64,000 nucleotides of DNA, from the NCBI RefSeq assembly GCF_013116825.1, contig NZ_JABFNS010000002.1, positions 101,336 through 165,335 of the forward strand. Reading direction: 5' to 3'. Within the stretch, counting starts at the first letter, position 1. Each line of letters begins with the position of its first letter. A model generated the notes under the pieces. It did not search any database. It saw only the letters and a list, made by a program, of their open reading frames with translations, and had not been told where the DNA came from. Shown here piece by piece: positions 8,937-16,950 of the stretch. Made by a program: the position numbers and the translations under genes. The stretch comes from Myxococcus xanthus. GTDB taxonomy: Bacteria; Myxococcota; Myxococcia; Myxococcales; Myxococcaceae.

Positions 8937-8953
8937 CTCGCAAAACTTGCGAG
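8937..8953. repeat. Inverted repeat (possible operator)
   Basis: CTCGCAA at 8937-8943 and TTGCGAG at 8947-8953, separated by 3 nt, form a perfect palindromic site about 165 bp upstream of pilX in an unusually A/T-containing stretch. The size and symmetry suit a dimeric repressor or activator; the binding protein is unknown. Confidence 0.4.
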
Positions 8954-9010
8954 TCAGCGACAAAGTGGGACGGGCCGTGAGGCTCATCCCAGAGGGCAGG
9001 ACGTGTGATG

Positions 9011-9033
9011 GCCCCGTGACAGTCTCACGGGGC
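9011..9033 (-). terminator. Terminator hairpin after the membrane glycosyltransferase gene
   Basis: GCCCCGTGA at 9011-9019 pairs with TCACGGGGC at 9025-9033 (9 bp, 5-nt loop). It begins 8 bp beyond the stop of the minus-strand gene at 9042-10736. No T-run follows, as is common in high-GC genomes. Confidence 0.6.
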
Positions 9034-9041
9034 GCCGTGTC

Positions 9042-10736
9042 TCAGCCGCGCCCGCGAGGCCAGAACGTCACGTCGCGTTCCGGCGCGTTCAACCAGACGG
9101 ACTTGAGGAAACGCACGGCGTTGCGGTCCGCGGTGTCATGCCGGCTGGTGAAGACATGCGCCGTGCCCACCAGCAGCAGCACCGCCAGGGCTGCCCCCAG
9201 CGCGGGCGCCGCGGGCCACGTCTGGCCGGGCTTCCGCGCCAGGCTGACGAAGACCCAGGCGGCGGTGCCCAGCAGCAGCCCCGCCAGCACCCCGCCCGTC
9301 AGTCCCGCCGGCAGCCCCAGGAAGGTCAGCACGCCGGGCGGGAAGTAGCCCGCGCGCAGTAGCGGCAGCGCCAGGGCGCCCACGGCGTTGGAGACGTCAT
9401 CGGGGATGTAGTTGATGAAGGTGGCCACGCCGGTGGCGACGATGGACACCGCGCACAGGAGCGCGGCCACGCCCAGGGCCCACGCGCCCTGGCCGGCCGC
9501 GCGCAGGCGCTCCAGGAGGAGGCCGGCGGGCAGCAGGAGGAAGGGCACCAGGCCGGTGAGGTGGCGCGGCCCCGTCGTCCAGCCCCACGAGTCGTAGGAG
9601 AACGACGAGGTGAAGTACGTGTAGCCCAGGAGCAGGGCCAGGCTCAGCCACGCCAGCGCACGGGCCTCCGGCGACTGGCTCCGGCGGCGCCACACGAGCA
9701 CCAGTCCCGGCAGCGCCAGCAGGAGGAAGGGCGCCAGGGTGAACAGGCCCCGCAGCGGGGAGAAGAAGGACAGGGCGAAGGCGCGCGGGTCCGGCGTGCG
9801 GATGCCCAGGAAGCCGCCCAGGTGCCAGGGCTGGTAGCCCGCGTCGTTGAGGTACTTGTAGCCGCTCGTCAGCGGGTGGCCGAACGTCACCTGGTGGTAG
9901 GCCATCAGCGCCACCAGGAAGGGCAGGGCGCCCAGCGTGGCCAGCCCCGCGGCCCGGCCCAGGCGCGCCCAGCGAACACGCGCGGGCGCGTCCTGGAAGG
10001 CGATGGTGAGCACCGCGTACAACACCAGTCCGAGCACGCCCAGCGCGCCGGTGTACTCGGCGGCCACGGTGGCGCCCGCGAAGGCTCCCGCCAGGACGTA
10101 GCCCCGCTCGCGCCATTCGCCACGCGCGCAGCGCCACAGCGCGTAGAAGCTGGCGAAGAGCAGCACCGCCGTCGTCTGGTGGCTCATGAAGAGCAGCGAG
10201 TAGCTGAAGGCCAGCGAGCCCAGCCCATACGTCACCGTGAGCGCGTCCGCGACGAGCGGCTCCAGGGTCGCGCGCAGGTAGCGGCGCACCAGCCATAGCA
10301 GGCCCAGCGTGGGCAGCACGGTGAGCAACAGGCGCGAGAAGAAGACCAGGGGGACTTCCGGCACGGCATGCCGGTGGCCGCCGCCCACCGCGCGCAGCAC
10401 GGCGTAGATGGGCACGGCGGTGAACGACAGCAGCGGCGCCTTGCTGGGGTAGTACTTCCCGTCCTTCAAGGACAGGTCACCGACCTTGCCGTAGTCGTGC
10501 AGGGCCTGGTTGATGTGCAGGGTGCCGTACTCCACCAGCGCGCGCGTCTGCCACAGCCGGCACAGCTCGTTGGGCGAGCGCAGGCCCGGGTGGTACGGGA
10601 ACAGCAACACGTACAGCGCCGCCAGGGCGGCCCATACGGCGCGCGGCGCGCCTCGGGACGGCAGGGACTGGCGCTCGGGAGTGGGGGCCGTGGTGGGCTC
10701 CAGGGGCGCGTCGGCGGGCAAGGGCGTGGAGTTCAT
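9042..10736 (-). CDS. Polytopic membrane glycosyltransferase-like protein (PMT/ArnT type)
   Basis: A 564-residue membrane protein with roughly 11-13 predicted transmembrane helices, such as AVWAALAALYVLLF, LLLTVLPTLGLLWLV and AWALGVAALLCAVSIVATG. An extracytoplasmic loop after the first helix contains a LHDYGKVGDLSLKDGKYY stretch with acidic residues. Architecture and sequence style match the GT39/GT83-like (PMT/ArnT) superfamily, which transfers sugars from polyprenyl-phosphate carriers to acceptors on the outer face of the inner membrane. Acceptor and donor are unknown. It sits at the edge of the polysaccharide locus as its own transcription unit, with hairpins on both sides (9011-9033 and 10764-10781). 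Confidence 0.7.
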   Translation of the reverse strand: MNSTPLPADAPLEPTTAPTPERQSLPSRGAPRAVWAALAALYVLLFPYHPGLRSPNELCRLWQTRALVEYGTLHINQALHDYGKVGDLSLKDGKYYPSKAPLLSFTAVPIYAVLRAVGGGHRHAVPEVPLVFFSRLLLTVLPTLGLLWLVRRYLRATLEPLVADALTVTYGLGSLAFSYSLLFMSHQTTAVLLFASFYALWRCARGEWRERGYVLAGAFAGATVAAEYTGALGVLGLVLYAVLTIAFQDAPARVRWARLGRAAGLATLGALPFLVALMAYHQVTFGHPLTSGYKYLNDAGYQPWHLGGFLGIRTPDPRAFALSFFSPLRGLFTLAPFLLLALPGLVLVWRRRSQSPEARALAWLSLALLLGYTYFTSSFSYDSWGWTTGPRHLTGLVPFLLLPAGLLLERLRAAGQGAWALGVAALLCAVSIVATGVATFINYIPDDVSNAVGALALPLLRAGYFPPGVLTFLGLPAGLTGGVLAGLLLGTAAWVFVSLARKPGQTWPAAPALGAALAVLLLVGTAHVFTSRHDTADRNAVRFLKSVWLNAPERDVTFWPRGRG

Positions 10737-10763
10737 GGCGGCGGGGCCCTGCTCTCGGGCGAG

Positions 10764-10781
10764 GCCGCCTCGGAAGGCGGC
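10764..10781 (-). terminator. Hairpin downstream of the GT2-methyltransferase fusion gene
   Basis: GCCGCCT (10764-10770) and AGGCGGC (10775-10781) form a perfect 7-bp stem with a 4-nt loop, 46 bp beyond the stop of the minus-strand gene ending at 10827 and just upstream of the next minus-strand start. Likely an intrinsic terminator separating the two genes. Confidence 0.5.
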
Positions 10782-10826
10782 TGCGATTCAATGGACGGCC
10801 GGGGTGTCACGCGTGGCGGCGGTGCC

Positions 10827-12173
10827 TCACGCGTCGCCCCCGGTGGCGCGGGCCACGGCGAAGAGGCTCATGCCCACCGGCAGCTTCACGTGCGACTCCG
10901 CCCGCGCAATCAGGGGCGCCAGCGTGTCGTAGAGCTTGAGCTGGAGCTTGGGCACCGAGCGGCGGCGCAGCAGGCGGCTGTTGACGAACCATCCCGGCAG
11001 GCCGGCCAGGTTCATCCACTCCAGGGTCTCCACCTGGAAGCCGTTCTCCTCCAGCACCGCGCGCAGCGTGGACGGCGTGTAGCGGCGGTAGTGGCCCACG
11101 GCCTCGTCGATGGCGCCGAAGAGCTGCTGGAGCGCGGGCACCAGGATGACCACCCGGCCCCCGGGCGCCAGAATCTGCTTGAAGCGCCGGACGGCGGACG
11201 CGTCATCCGGGATGTGCTCCAGCACGTTGGAGAGGACGATGGTGTCCAGCCGCTCCGTCTTGAGCGACTCCCAGTCCGCCAGGGCCACGTCGGACAGGTA
11301 CGGCCGGATGTGCGGCTTGCCGCGGAAGAGGTTCTTCAGGCGGTCCACGTAGAAGCGGTCCACCTCCAGCGCGATGAGCAGCTCCAGGCCCGACTCCAGC
11401 TCGCGGGTAATCGTGCCGATGCCGGCGCCAATCTCCAACACCCGGCGGCCCAGGTGCTCGCGGAAGCGGCGGCCCAGCCACTGGTTGTAGTGGACGGCGC
11501 CGTCCATGCGCTCCAGCGTGGTGTAGCCCTCGTGCTGGTTGTCCGCGTCGTCGCGCACCGTGGCGTAGCGGACCAGCGTCTTGAGCCGGGACAGGTGCGC
11601 CGCGGGCGTCCGGCGAGGCACCGCGCCAGGGGGCAGCGTCACCTCGGTGAGGCGGAACAACTGCGCGGCCAGCTTCACCACCAGCTCCGCGTCCACCGCG
11701 TCGTCGTCGCTGGTGAGCGTGACGGAGCGCAGCGCGTCGGTGCGGAAGGCGCGCAGACCGGTGAGCGGGTCCGTCAGCGGCACGTCGGTGACGAAGCGGG
11801 TGACGTGCCCCAGGGCCCGGTCCGCCAGCAGCTCCGGCGCCAGCCCCTGCGCCGTGCGCAGGCCGAAGACGGCGTCCGCGGTGTCCGCCTGGATGGGGCG
11901 CACCAGCGCGTCATAGACGTCCTGCGAATACGAGGTGTCCGGATCCTGCAGCACCGTCACCGCGCCCGACACCTTCTCCAGCGCGGCGCGGATGGCCGCG
12001 CCCTTGCCACCCGGCACCGAGAGGACGTGCACGTTGGGCGAGGAGGCGGCGTCGACGGAGCCCTCTCCAGCGAGGACGACCTCCGCGCCGGGAGGTAACG
12101 CCTGGGCGAAGCGGGAAGCGGCAGCCGCGGTGTCGGGCGAGAAGGGGAGGACGAAGGAAAGCGGTGGCGTCAC
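10827..12173 (-). CDS. Bifunctional family-2 glycosyltransferase / SAM-dependent methyltransferase
   Basis: A 448-residue two-domain protein. Residues 1-210 resemble a DPM1-type GT2 domain (SFVLPF start, GKGAAIRAAL segment, metal-binding D77-P-D79). Residues about 215-448 are a class I methyltransferase with motif EIGAG at 247-251 and an LEHIPDD motif IV. Such fusions would add a sugar and methylate it or a neighbour. The GTG at 12173 is taken as the start because the GT2 fold begins there; the frame is open far upstream, but only antisense to the kinase gene. A GCTAGT element 6 bases before the GTG could be a -10 box of a nearly leaderless message. It is divergent from the BtkB-like gene, suggesting a shared control region. 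Confidence 0.8.
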   Translation of the reverse strand: MTPPLSFVLPFSPDTAAAASRFAQALPPGAEVVLAGEGSVDAASSPNVHVLSVPGGKGAAIRAALEKVSGAVTVLQDPDTSYSQDVYDALVRPIQADTADAVFGLRTAQGLAPELLADRALGHVTRFVTDVPLTDPLTGLRAFRTDALRSVTLTSDDDAVDAELVVKLAAQLFRLTEVTLPPGAVPRRTPAAHLSRLKTLVRYATVRDDADNQHEGYTTLERMDGAVHYNQWLGRRFREHLGRRVLEIGAGIGTITRELESGLELLIALEVDRFYVDRLKNLFRGKPHIRPYLSDVALADWESLKTERLDTIVLSNVLEHIPDDASAVRRFKQILAPGGRVVILVPALQQLFGAIDEAVGHYRRYTPSTLRAVLEENGFQVETLEWMNLAGLPGWFVNSRLLRRRSVPKLQLKLYDTLAPLIARAESHVKLPVGMSLFAVARATGGDA

Positions 12174-12377
12174 GCCGGGCTGACTAGCACAGGCGGCTCG
12201 GCCATGCGCGTCAGTGCCCGCGAAGAAGCGTGGATGGAGGGCATCCAGCCGACCGCGGAACAATGGACAACCCCGCGGGGACACGGCACGCTCGTCGCGG
12301 TCCCCAAGCGTGTGGGTGTAGGTCGGCGGAGTGCCGCGGGCCGTGGAGTCGCTCTGGAGACGGCAGGGAGACGTGAC
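12174..12377. promoter_or_regulatory. Divergent control region between the GT2-MTase fusion and btkB-like gene
   Basis: 204 bp between divergent genes. It keeps an open frame into the kinase gene, so the rightward start could be as early as 12204. An AGGGAG ribosome-binding site at 12365-12370 with 7-nt spacing favours GTG 12378 instead. On the minus strand a GCTAG element lies just before GTG 12173. No strong -35/-10 pair is evident for btkB. Confidence 0.4.
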
Positions 12378-14570
12378 GTGGATGGAACCGGTTTCGACCC
12401 GGCCGGCGGCGCTGGTGGCCTGACGCCCGCGGGCCTCATGCAGTATGTGCGCGCGGTGTGGCGCCGCAAGTGGGTCGTCCTTGGCGTGGCGGTGGTGGTG
12501 GCGGCGCTCACGGCCGCCCACACGTTGCGCCAGCCCAAGGTGTACTCGGCCAGTGCCTCGCTCATCATCGACGTGATGGCGCCTCGCTTCCTGGATGGGG
12601 AAGTGAAGGAGGTGATGGGCGAGGAGCGCAGCAACTACTGGTTCAACAAGGAGTACTACGCCACCCAGAGTCAAATCATCACCTCGCGCGCGGTGGCGGG
12701 CCGGGTGGTGGACAAGCTGGGCCTGTCCACGGACGCGGACTTCCTGGGCCTGGCGCACATCACCGACGAGAAGACGCGCCTGCAGGCGATGCAGGGCGCG
12801 GACGCGGTGGCGCTGGTCCAGTCGCGCATCCGGGTGATTCCCGCGAGGGACTCGCGGGTGATGAACATCGCGGTGGATGACTTCGACGCCAAACGCGCCG
12901 CGCTGCTGGCCAACGAGGTGGCCGCCGCGTACATGGCGGAGAACCTGGCCCTCAAGCTCCGGACGACGGAGGACGCGCGCGACTGGTTGGAGATTCGTCT
13001 GGCCGAGCTGGAGTCTCAGTCCAAGTCGAGCGAGCTGGCCGTCTACGACTTCAAGAAGGACGCGGACATGCTGTCCACGTCGCTCGAGTCGAGGATGAGC
13101 ATCGTCAGTGAGCGCATCAACAGCTTCAACCTGAAGCTGACCGAGGTGCGCATCCAGATTGCCGCTCAGCAGGCGCGAGTGGAGGCCATCCACCGGCTGC
13201 GCAAGGCGTCTCCGGAGGATGAGACGTGGGCGGAGGCGCTGTCGGGCGCCTCGGACGGCCCCATCCAGGACCTGCGGCGCAGCTACACCGAGCTGCGCAT
13301 GACGTGCGCGGAGCTGGGCGAGCGCTACCTGGCCGAGCACCCGAAGCTCCTGGAGTGCAACCGCAAGCTGTCGGTGGTGCGCGAGGACTTCCTCAAGAGC
13401 CTGAGCAACGTGGTGCGCAGCGCGGAGACGTCGCTGGCGGAGTCGGTGGCGCAGGAGAAGAACCTGGTGCGCCTGCTGGACGCGGAGAAGTCGGAGGCCT
13501 TCCTGGTGAACAAGAAGGCCATCGAGTTCGACCGGCTCAAGCGCGACTCGGACAACAACCAGCGCCTCTACGAACTGGTGGCCAGGCGCCTGAAGGACAT
13601 CGAGCTGTCGGGCATGCTGCGCACCAGCAACGTGCGCGTGCTGGACCCGGCGCGGCCCATCCTGGTGCCGGTGAAGCCTCACGTGCGCCGCAACCTGGCG
13701 GTGGGGCTGGTGCTGGGATTGCTGGCGGGCCTGGGCGTGGTGCTGCTGTTGGAGCTCCTGGAGAACAGCGTGGCCACGCAGGCGGACGTGGAGGAGCGGC
13801 TGGGGCTGGCCTTCCTGGGCGTGATGCCGCGGCTGGACGGCAGCAAGGCGCCGCGCGAGCGGGACCTGCATGTCCACCGCGAACCCAAGTCGACAGCGGC
13901 GGAGTGCTGCCGCGCCATCCGCACCAACCTGCTGTTCATGTCGCCGGACAACCCGTTCAAGACGCTGGTGGTGACGTCCAGCGGGCCGCAGGAAGGCAAG
14001 TCCACCACCTGCATCAACCTGGGCGTGGCCATGGCCCAGAGCGGCAACCGGGTGCTGCTGCTGGACACGGACATGCGCCGGCCGCGCCTGCACCGCGCCT
14101 TCGGAGTTCCCAACGAGCTGGGCATCTCCTCGCTGGTGGTGGGTGAGGGCACGCTGGACGCGGCGGTGAAGAGCACCGAGGTGCCCGGCCTCTTCGTGCT
14201 GCCGTGCGGACCGCTGCCGCCCAATCCGGCGGAGCTGCTGCACACCCAGGCCTTCACGGACCTGCTGAAGGCCGCCTCCGAGCGCTTCGACCGCGTCATC
14301 CTGGACAGCCCGCCCATCAACGCGGTGGCGGACGCGGCGGTGCTGGCCACGAAGTGCGACGGCGTGGTGCTGGTGCTGAAGGCGGCCAAGACGAACCGCG
14401 AGTCGGCGCGGCGTGCGCTGCGCTCGCTGGCGGACGTGCAGGCGCGCATGTACGGCGCCATCCTCAACGACGTGGACCTGTCGGCGCCGCGCTACGGTGA
14501 CTCGTATCTGGGCTACCAGGGCTACGGGCAGTACGCGGAAGACTCCAAGGATGGGGTGGCGCAGTCGTGA
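12378..14570 (+). CDS. btkB: Fused Wzz-domain polysaccharide co-polymerase / BY-type tyrosine kinase (BtkB/WzcB-like)
   Basis: A 730-residue Wzc-type protein. A cytoplasmic N-terminus and first TM helix (WVVLGVAVVVAALTAA) lead to a large periplasmic Wzz/coiled-coil region. A second TM helix (VGLVLGLLAGLGVVLLLELL) precedes the kinase: Walker A GPQEGKST around K541, Walker A' LLLDTDMRRP with D563/D565, Walker B VILDSPP with D643. The C-terminus carries a tyrosine cluster (Y706, Y710, Y713, Y716, Y719), the autophosphorylation tail. Wzc proteins set chain length and drive export through cyclic phosphorylation. M. xanthus BtkB occupies the same setting and belongs to the BPS pathway. It heads a five-gene operon with 4-bp overlaps. 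The start is uncertain: GTG 12378 has a good ribosome site, while ATG 12204 gives 788 residues. Confidence 0.9.
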   Translation: MDGTGFDPAGGAGGLTPAGLMQYVRAVWRRKWVVLGVAVVVAALTAAHTLRQPKVYSASASLIIDVMAPRFLDGEVKEVMGEERSNYWFNKEYYATQSQIITSRAVAGRVVDKLGLSTDADFLGLAHITDEKTRLQAMQGADAVALVQSRIRVIPARDSRVMNIAVDDFDAKRAALLANEVAAAYMAENLALKLRTTEDARDWLEIRLAELESQSKSSELAVYDFKKDADMLSTSLESRMSIVSERINSFNLKLTEVRIQIAAQQARVEAIHRLRKASPEDETWAEALSGASDGPIQDLRRSYTELRMTCAELGERYLAEHPKLLECNRKLSVVREDFLKSLSNVVRSAETSLAESVAQEKNLVRLLDAEKSEAFLVNKKAIEFDRLKRDSDNNQRLYELVARRLKDIELSGMLRTSNVRVLDPARPILVPVKPHVRRNLAVGLVLGLLAGLGVVLLLELLENSVATQADVEERLGLAFLGVMPRLDGSKAPRERDLHVHREPKSTAAECCRAIRTNLLFMSPDNPFKTLVVTSSGPQEGKSTTCINLGVAMAQSGNRVLLLDTDMRRPRLHRAFGVPNELGISSLVVGEGTLDAAVKSTEVPGLFVLPCGPLPPNPAELLHTQAFTDLLKAASERFDRVILDSPPINAVADAAVLATKCDGVVLVLKAAKTNRESARRALRSLADVQARMYGAILNDVDLSAPRYGDSYLGYQGYGQYAEDSKDGVAQS

Positions 14571-15817
14571 ACGCGCCATCAGCGGGCGCGGGCTTGCGGG
14601 TGCTGCACCTGGGCAAGTTCTATCCTCCCGCGTCGGGGGGCATGGAAGCCCACGTGCAGACGCTGGCGCGCGCCCAGGCGGCGCTCGGCGCGCAGGTGGA
14701 GGTGCTGTGCGCCAACCATGCCGCGGACGGCGCGGGCACCAGCCACGAGTTCCAGGGCCGCAGCCCCACGTGTGAGGCGTGGGACGGACCGGTGCGCGTG
14801 ACGCGCCTGGGCCGGCTGGCCTCCGTCGCGCGCATGGACGCGATGCCGGACCTGCCGCGCATGCTGGGACGCGCGTTGTCGCGGGGCGTGGACATCGTGC
14901 ACCTGCACACGCCCAACCCGACCTGGGTGCTGGCGCTGGACGTGGCGCGCCGGCTGCCTCCCGTCTTCATCACCCACCACAGTGACGTCATCCGGCAGAG
15001 GGTGGCGGGCGCGCTCTTCAAGCCCTTCGAGGCGCTGCTCTACGCGCGGGCCCGGCGCGTGCTGGCCACCAGCGAGGCCTATGTCTCGGGCTCACCGCTG
15101 CTGCGCGCCTTTCGCGACAAGGTGCGGGCGCTGCCGTTGGGGCTCGACCTGGCGCCGTACCTCCATCCCTGCGCCGCCGCGCGTGAGGCGGAGGCCCACT
15201 GGCGGGCGCAGGCCGCGGGCGCGCCGCTGTGGCTCATGGTGGGGCGGCTCGTCTACTACAAGGGCCTGTTCACCGCGCTGGAGGCCCTGCGCCGGGTGCC
15301 GGGGCGGCTGGTGGTGGTGGGGCAGGGGCCGCTGGAGGCGGAGGCTCGACGCCGGGCGCGCGCGCTGGGCGTCGCGGACCGGGTGACGTGGGCGGGCTAT
15401 CTGCCTCCGGATTCGCTGGTCGGCGCGCTGCACGCGGCCACCGCGCTCTGGTTCTGTGGCAATGCCCGCAGCGAGGCGTATGGGTTGTCTCAGGTGGAGG
15501 CCATGGCCAGCGGGCTGCCCGTGCTGAACACGGCGATTCCGCACTCGGGCGTCGCGTGGGTGAGCCTGCATGAGCAGACGGGGCTGACGGTGCCGGTCGG
15601 CGACGCGGAGGCCCTGGCGGCGGCGGCGCGGCGACTCCTGGAGGAGCCCGGGTTGGCGCAGCGGCTGGGGCGCGAGGCCCGGGAGCGGGCCGTGGCGGAG
15701 TTCCGGCATGACGTCATGGCCTGGCGCAGCCTGTCCCTGTACTCGGAGGCGCTGGGCCGGCCCGCGCCGGTGATGGCGCCCGACGTGGCGCTGCTGCGCT
15801 TGACGGGGAGCGTATGA
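14567..15817 (+). CDS. GT4 family glycosyltransferase
   Basis: A 416-residue GT-B fold enzyme of family GT4. The N-terminal glycine loop (FYPPASGGMEAHVQTLA) binds the acceptor side. The C-terminal nucleotide-sugar half shows VGRLVYYKGLFTALEAL and the EX7E motif SEAYGLSQVEAMASG, with E303 and E311. Proteins of this type transfer a sugar with retention onto lipid-linked intermediates at the cytoplasmic membrane face. The GTG start overlaps the kinase gene stop (GTGA), so the two are translationally coupled. Donor and linkage cannot be read from sequence. Confidence 0.87.
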   Translation: MNAPSAGAGLRVLHLGKFYPPASGGMEAHVQTLARAQAALGAQVEVLCANHAADGAGTSHEFQGRSPTCEAWDGPVRVTRLGRLASVARMDAMPDLPRMLGRALSRGVDIVHLHTPNPTWVLALDVARRLPPVFITHHSDVIRQRVAGALFKPFEALLYARARRVLATSEAYVSGSPLLRAFRDKVRALPLGLDLAPYLHPCAAAREAEAHWRAQAAGAPLWLMVGRLVYYKGLFTALEALRRVPGRLVVVGQGPLEAEARRRARALGVADRVTWAGYLPPDSLVGALHAATALWFCGNARSEAYGLSQVEAMASGLPVLNTAIPHSGVAWVSLHEQTGLTVPVGDAEALAAAARRLLEEPGLAQRLGREARERAVAEFRHDVMAWRSLSLYSEALGRPAPVMAPDVALLRLTGSV

Positions 15818-16950
15818 GCCATCCCCTGCGCGTGCTGCACATCTCCAGCGGCAACCTCTACGGTGGCATCGAGACGCTGCTACACACGATGGCGCGCGAG
15901 CGGGACCTTCGTCCGTCGCTGTCACACGCCTTCGCGCTCTGCTTCGAGGGCCGGTTGGCTCGGGAGCTGCGCGACGCGGGCGTGGAGGTGCGTGTGCTGG
16001 GGCCCGCGAAGACAGGCCGGCCCTGGTCCGTGTGGCGCGCGCGGAGCGTCCTGCGCGAGCTGCTGCGCGGCGGGCGCTACGACGTCGTCATCTGCCACGC
16101 CATCTGGCCTCAGGCCCTGTTCGGGCCCGTGGTGCGCACCGCTGGTGTTCCCCTGGCCTTCTTCCAGCACGACGCACTGACGGGCCAGCACTGGCTGGAG
16201 CGGTGGGCGCGCGTCACGCCGCCCGACCTGGTGCTGACCAACAGCCGCTTCGCCGCGGGCACGCTGGTGTCCGTCTATCCCCAGGTGCCTTGGCGCGTGA
16301 CGCACTGTCCGCTGCCCATGCCACCGCCGGCGCTGGGGGCGTCCGAGCGCGCGCGCGTGCGCTCGGAACTGGGGGCCTCCGAAGGGGACGTCGTCATCTT
16401 CCACGCCAGCCGGATGCAGGAGGGGAAGGGGCAGCGCTTGTTGCTGGAGGCGCTGGGCCGGTTGCGAGCGGTGCCGGGCTGGCGCGTCTGGTTCGCTGGC
16501 AGCGCTCAGCGTCCGGACGAGGAAGCCTATCTGGAGGGGCTGCGGGCGCAGGCGAAGCACCTGGGGATCGAAGGGCGGCTGCGACTCCTGGGGCAGCGCT
16601 CGGACGTGTCGCGGCTGCTGCGCGCCGCGGACATCCACTGCCAACCCAACTCGAGGCCGGACGCGTTTGGTCTGGTCTTCGTGGAGGCGCTCCAGGCGGG
16701 CCTGCCCGTGGTGACCACGCCGATGGGGGGCGCGCTGGAAATCGTGGATGCCTCCTGCGGGGTGTTCGTCCGCCCGGAGCCGGAGTCACTGGCCCTGGCC
16801 CTGGGGCGGCTCATCGAGGACCCCCAGACGCGCGTCCGGTTGGGCGCGGCGGGGCCCGCGCGTGCCGCGGCGCTGAGTGATGCGGGAGGCTTCCTTCGCG
16901 GCATGGAGGAGGCGCTGCGCGCGCTGTCCAGGCAGGAGGTGCCGGTGTGA
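15814..16950 (+). CDS. GT4 family glycosyltransferase
   Basis: A 378-residue GT-B glycosyltransferase. The N-terminus HISSGNLYGGIETLLHTMA has the GT4 glycine-rich loop. The C-terminal domain has FHASRMQEGKGQRLLLEAL and a motif PDAFGLVFVEALQAG, in which D283 replaces the first Glu of EX7E while E291 is kept, a tolerated variant. Its ATG overlaps the preceding stop by 4 bp and its end overlaps the next GTG, placing it third in the operon starting at 12378. It probably adds one sugar of the repeat unit. Confidence 0.87.
   Translation: MSHPLRVLHISSGNLYGGIETLLHTMARERDLRPSLSHAFALCFEGRLARELRDAGVEVRVLGPAKTGRPWSVWRARSVLRELLRGGRYDVVICHAIWPQALFGPVVRTAGVPLAFFQHDALTGQHWLERWARVTPPDLVLTNSRFAAGTLVSVYPQVPWRVTHCPLPMPPPALGASERARVRSELGASEGDVVIFHASRMQEGKGQRLLLEALGRLRAVPGWRVWFAGSAQRPDEEAYLEGLRAQAKHLGIEGRLRLLGQRSDVSRLLRAADIHCQPNSRPDAFGLVFVEALQAGLPVVTTPMGGALEIVDASCGVFVRPEPESLALALGRLIEDPQTRVRLGAAGPARAAALSDAGGFLRGMEEALRALSRQEVPV

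Larger units (their letters stand above)
8778..9041. promoter_or_regulatory. Upstream region of the pilX-fimU operon
   Basis: 264 bp without a gene, more A/T-rich than its surroundings. On the minus strand a TTGACA hexamer lies at 8867-8862, without a good -10 at standard spacing. A perfect 7-bp palindrome is at 8937-8953 and a terminator hairpin for the flanking gene is at 9011-9033. The pilin operon is most likely transcribed from here. The exact promoter is not resolved. Confidence 0.4.

Noticed and set aside
12174..14579. N-terminal extension of the GT2-methyltransferase ORF across the kinase gene
   Set aside because: Only the part downstream of GTG 12173 has family motifs; the extension is antisense to btkB and compositionally biased.
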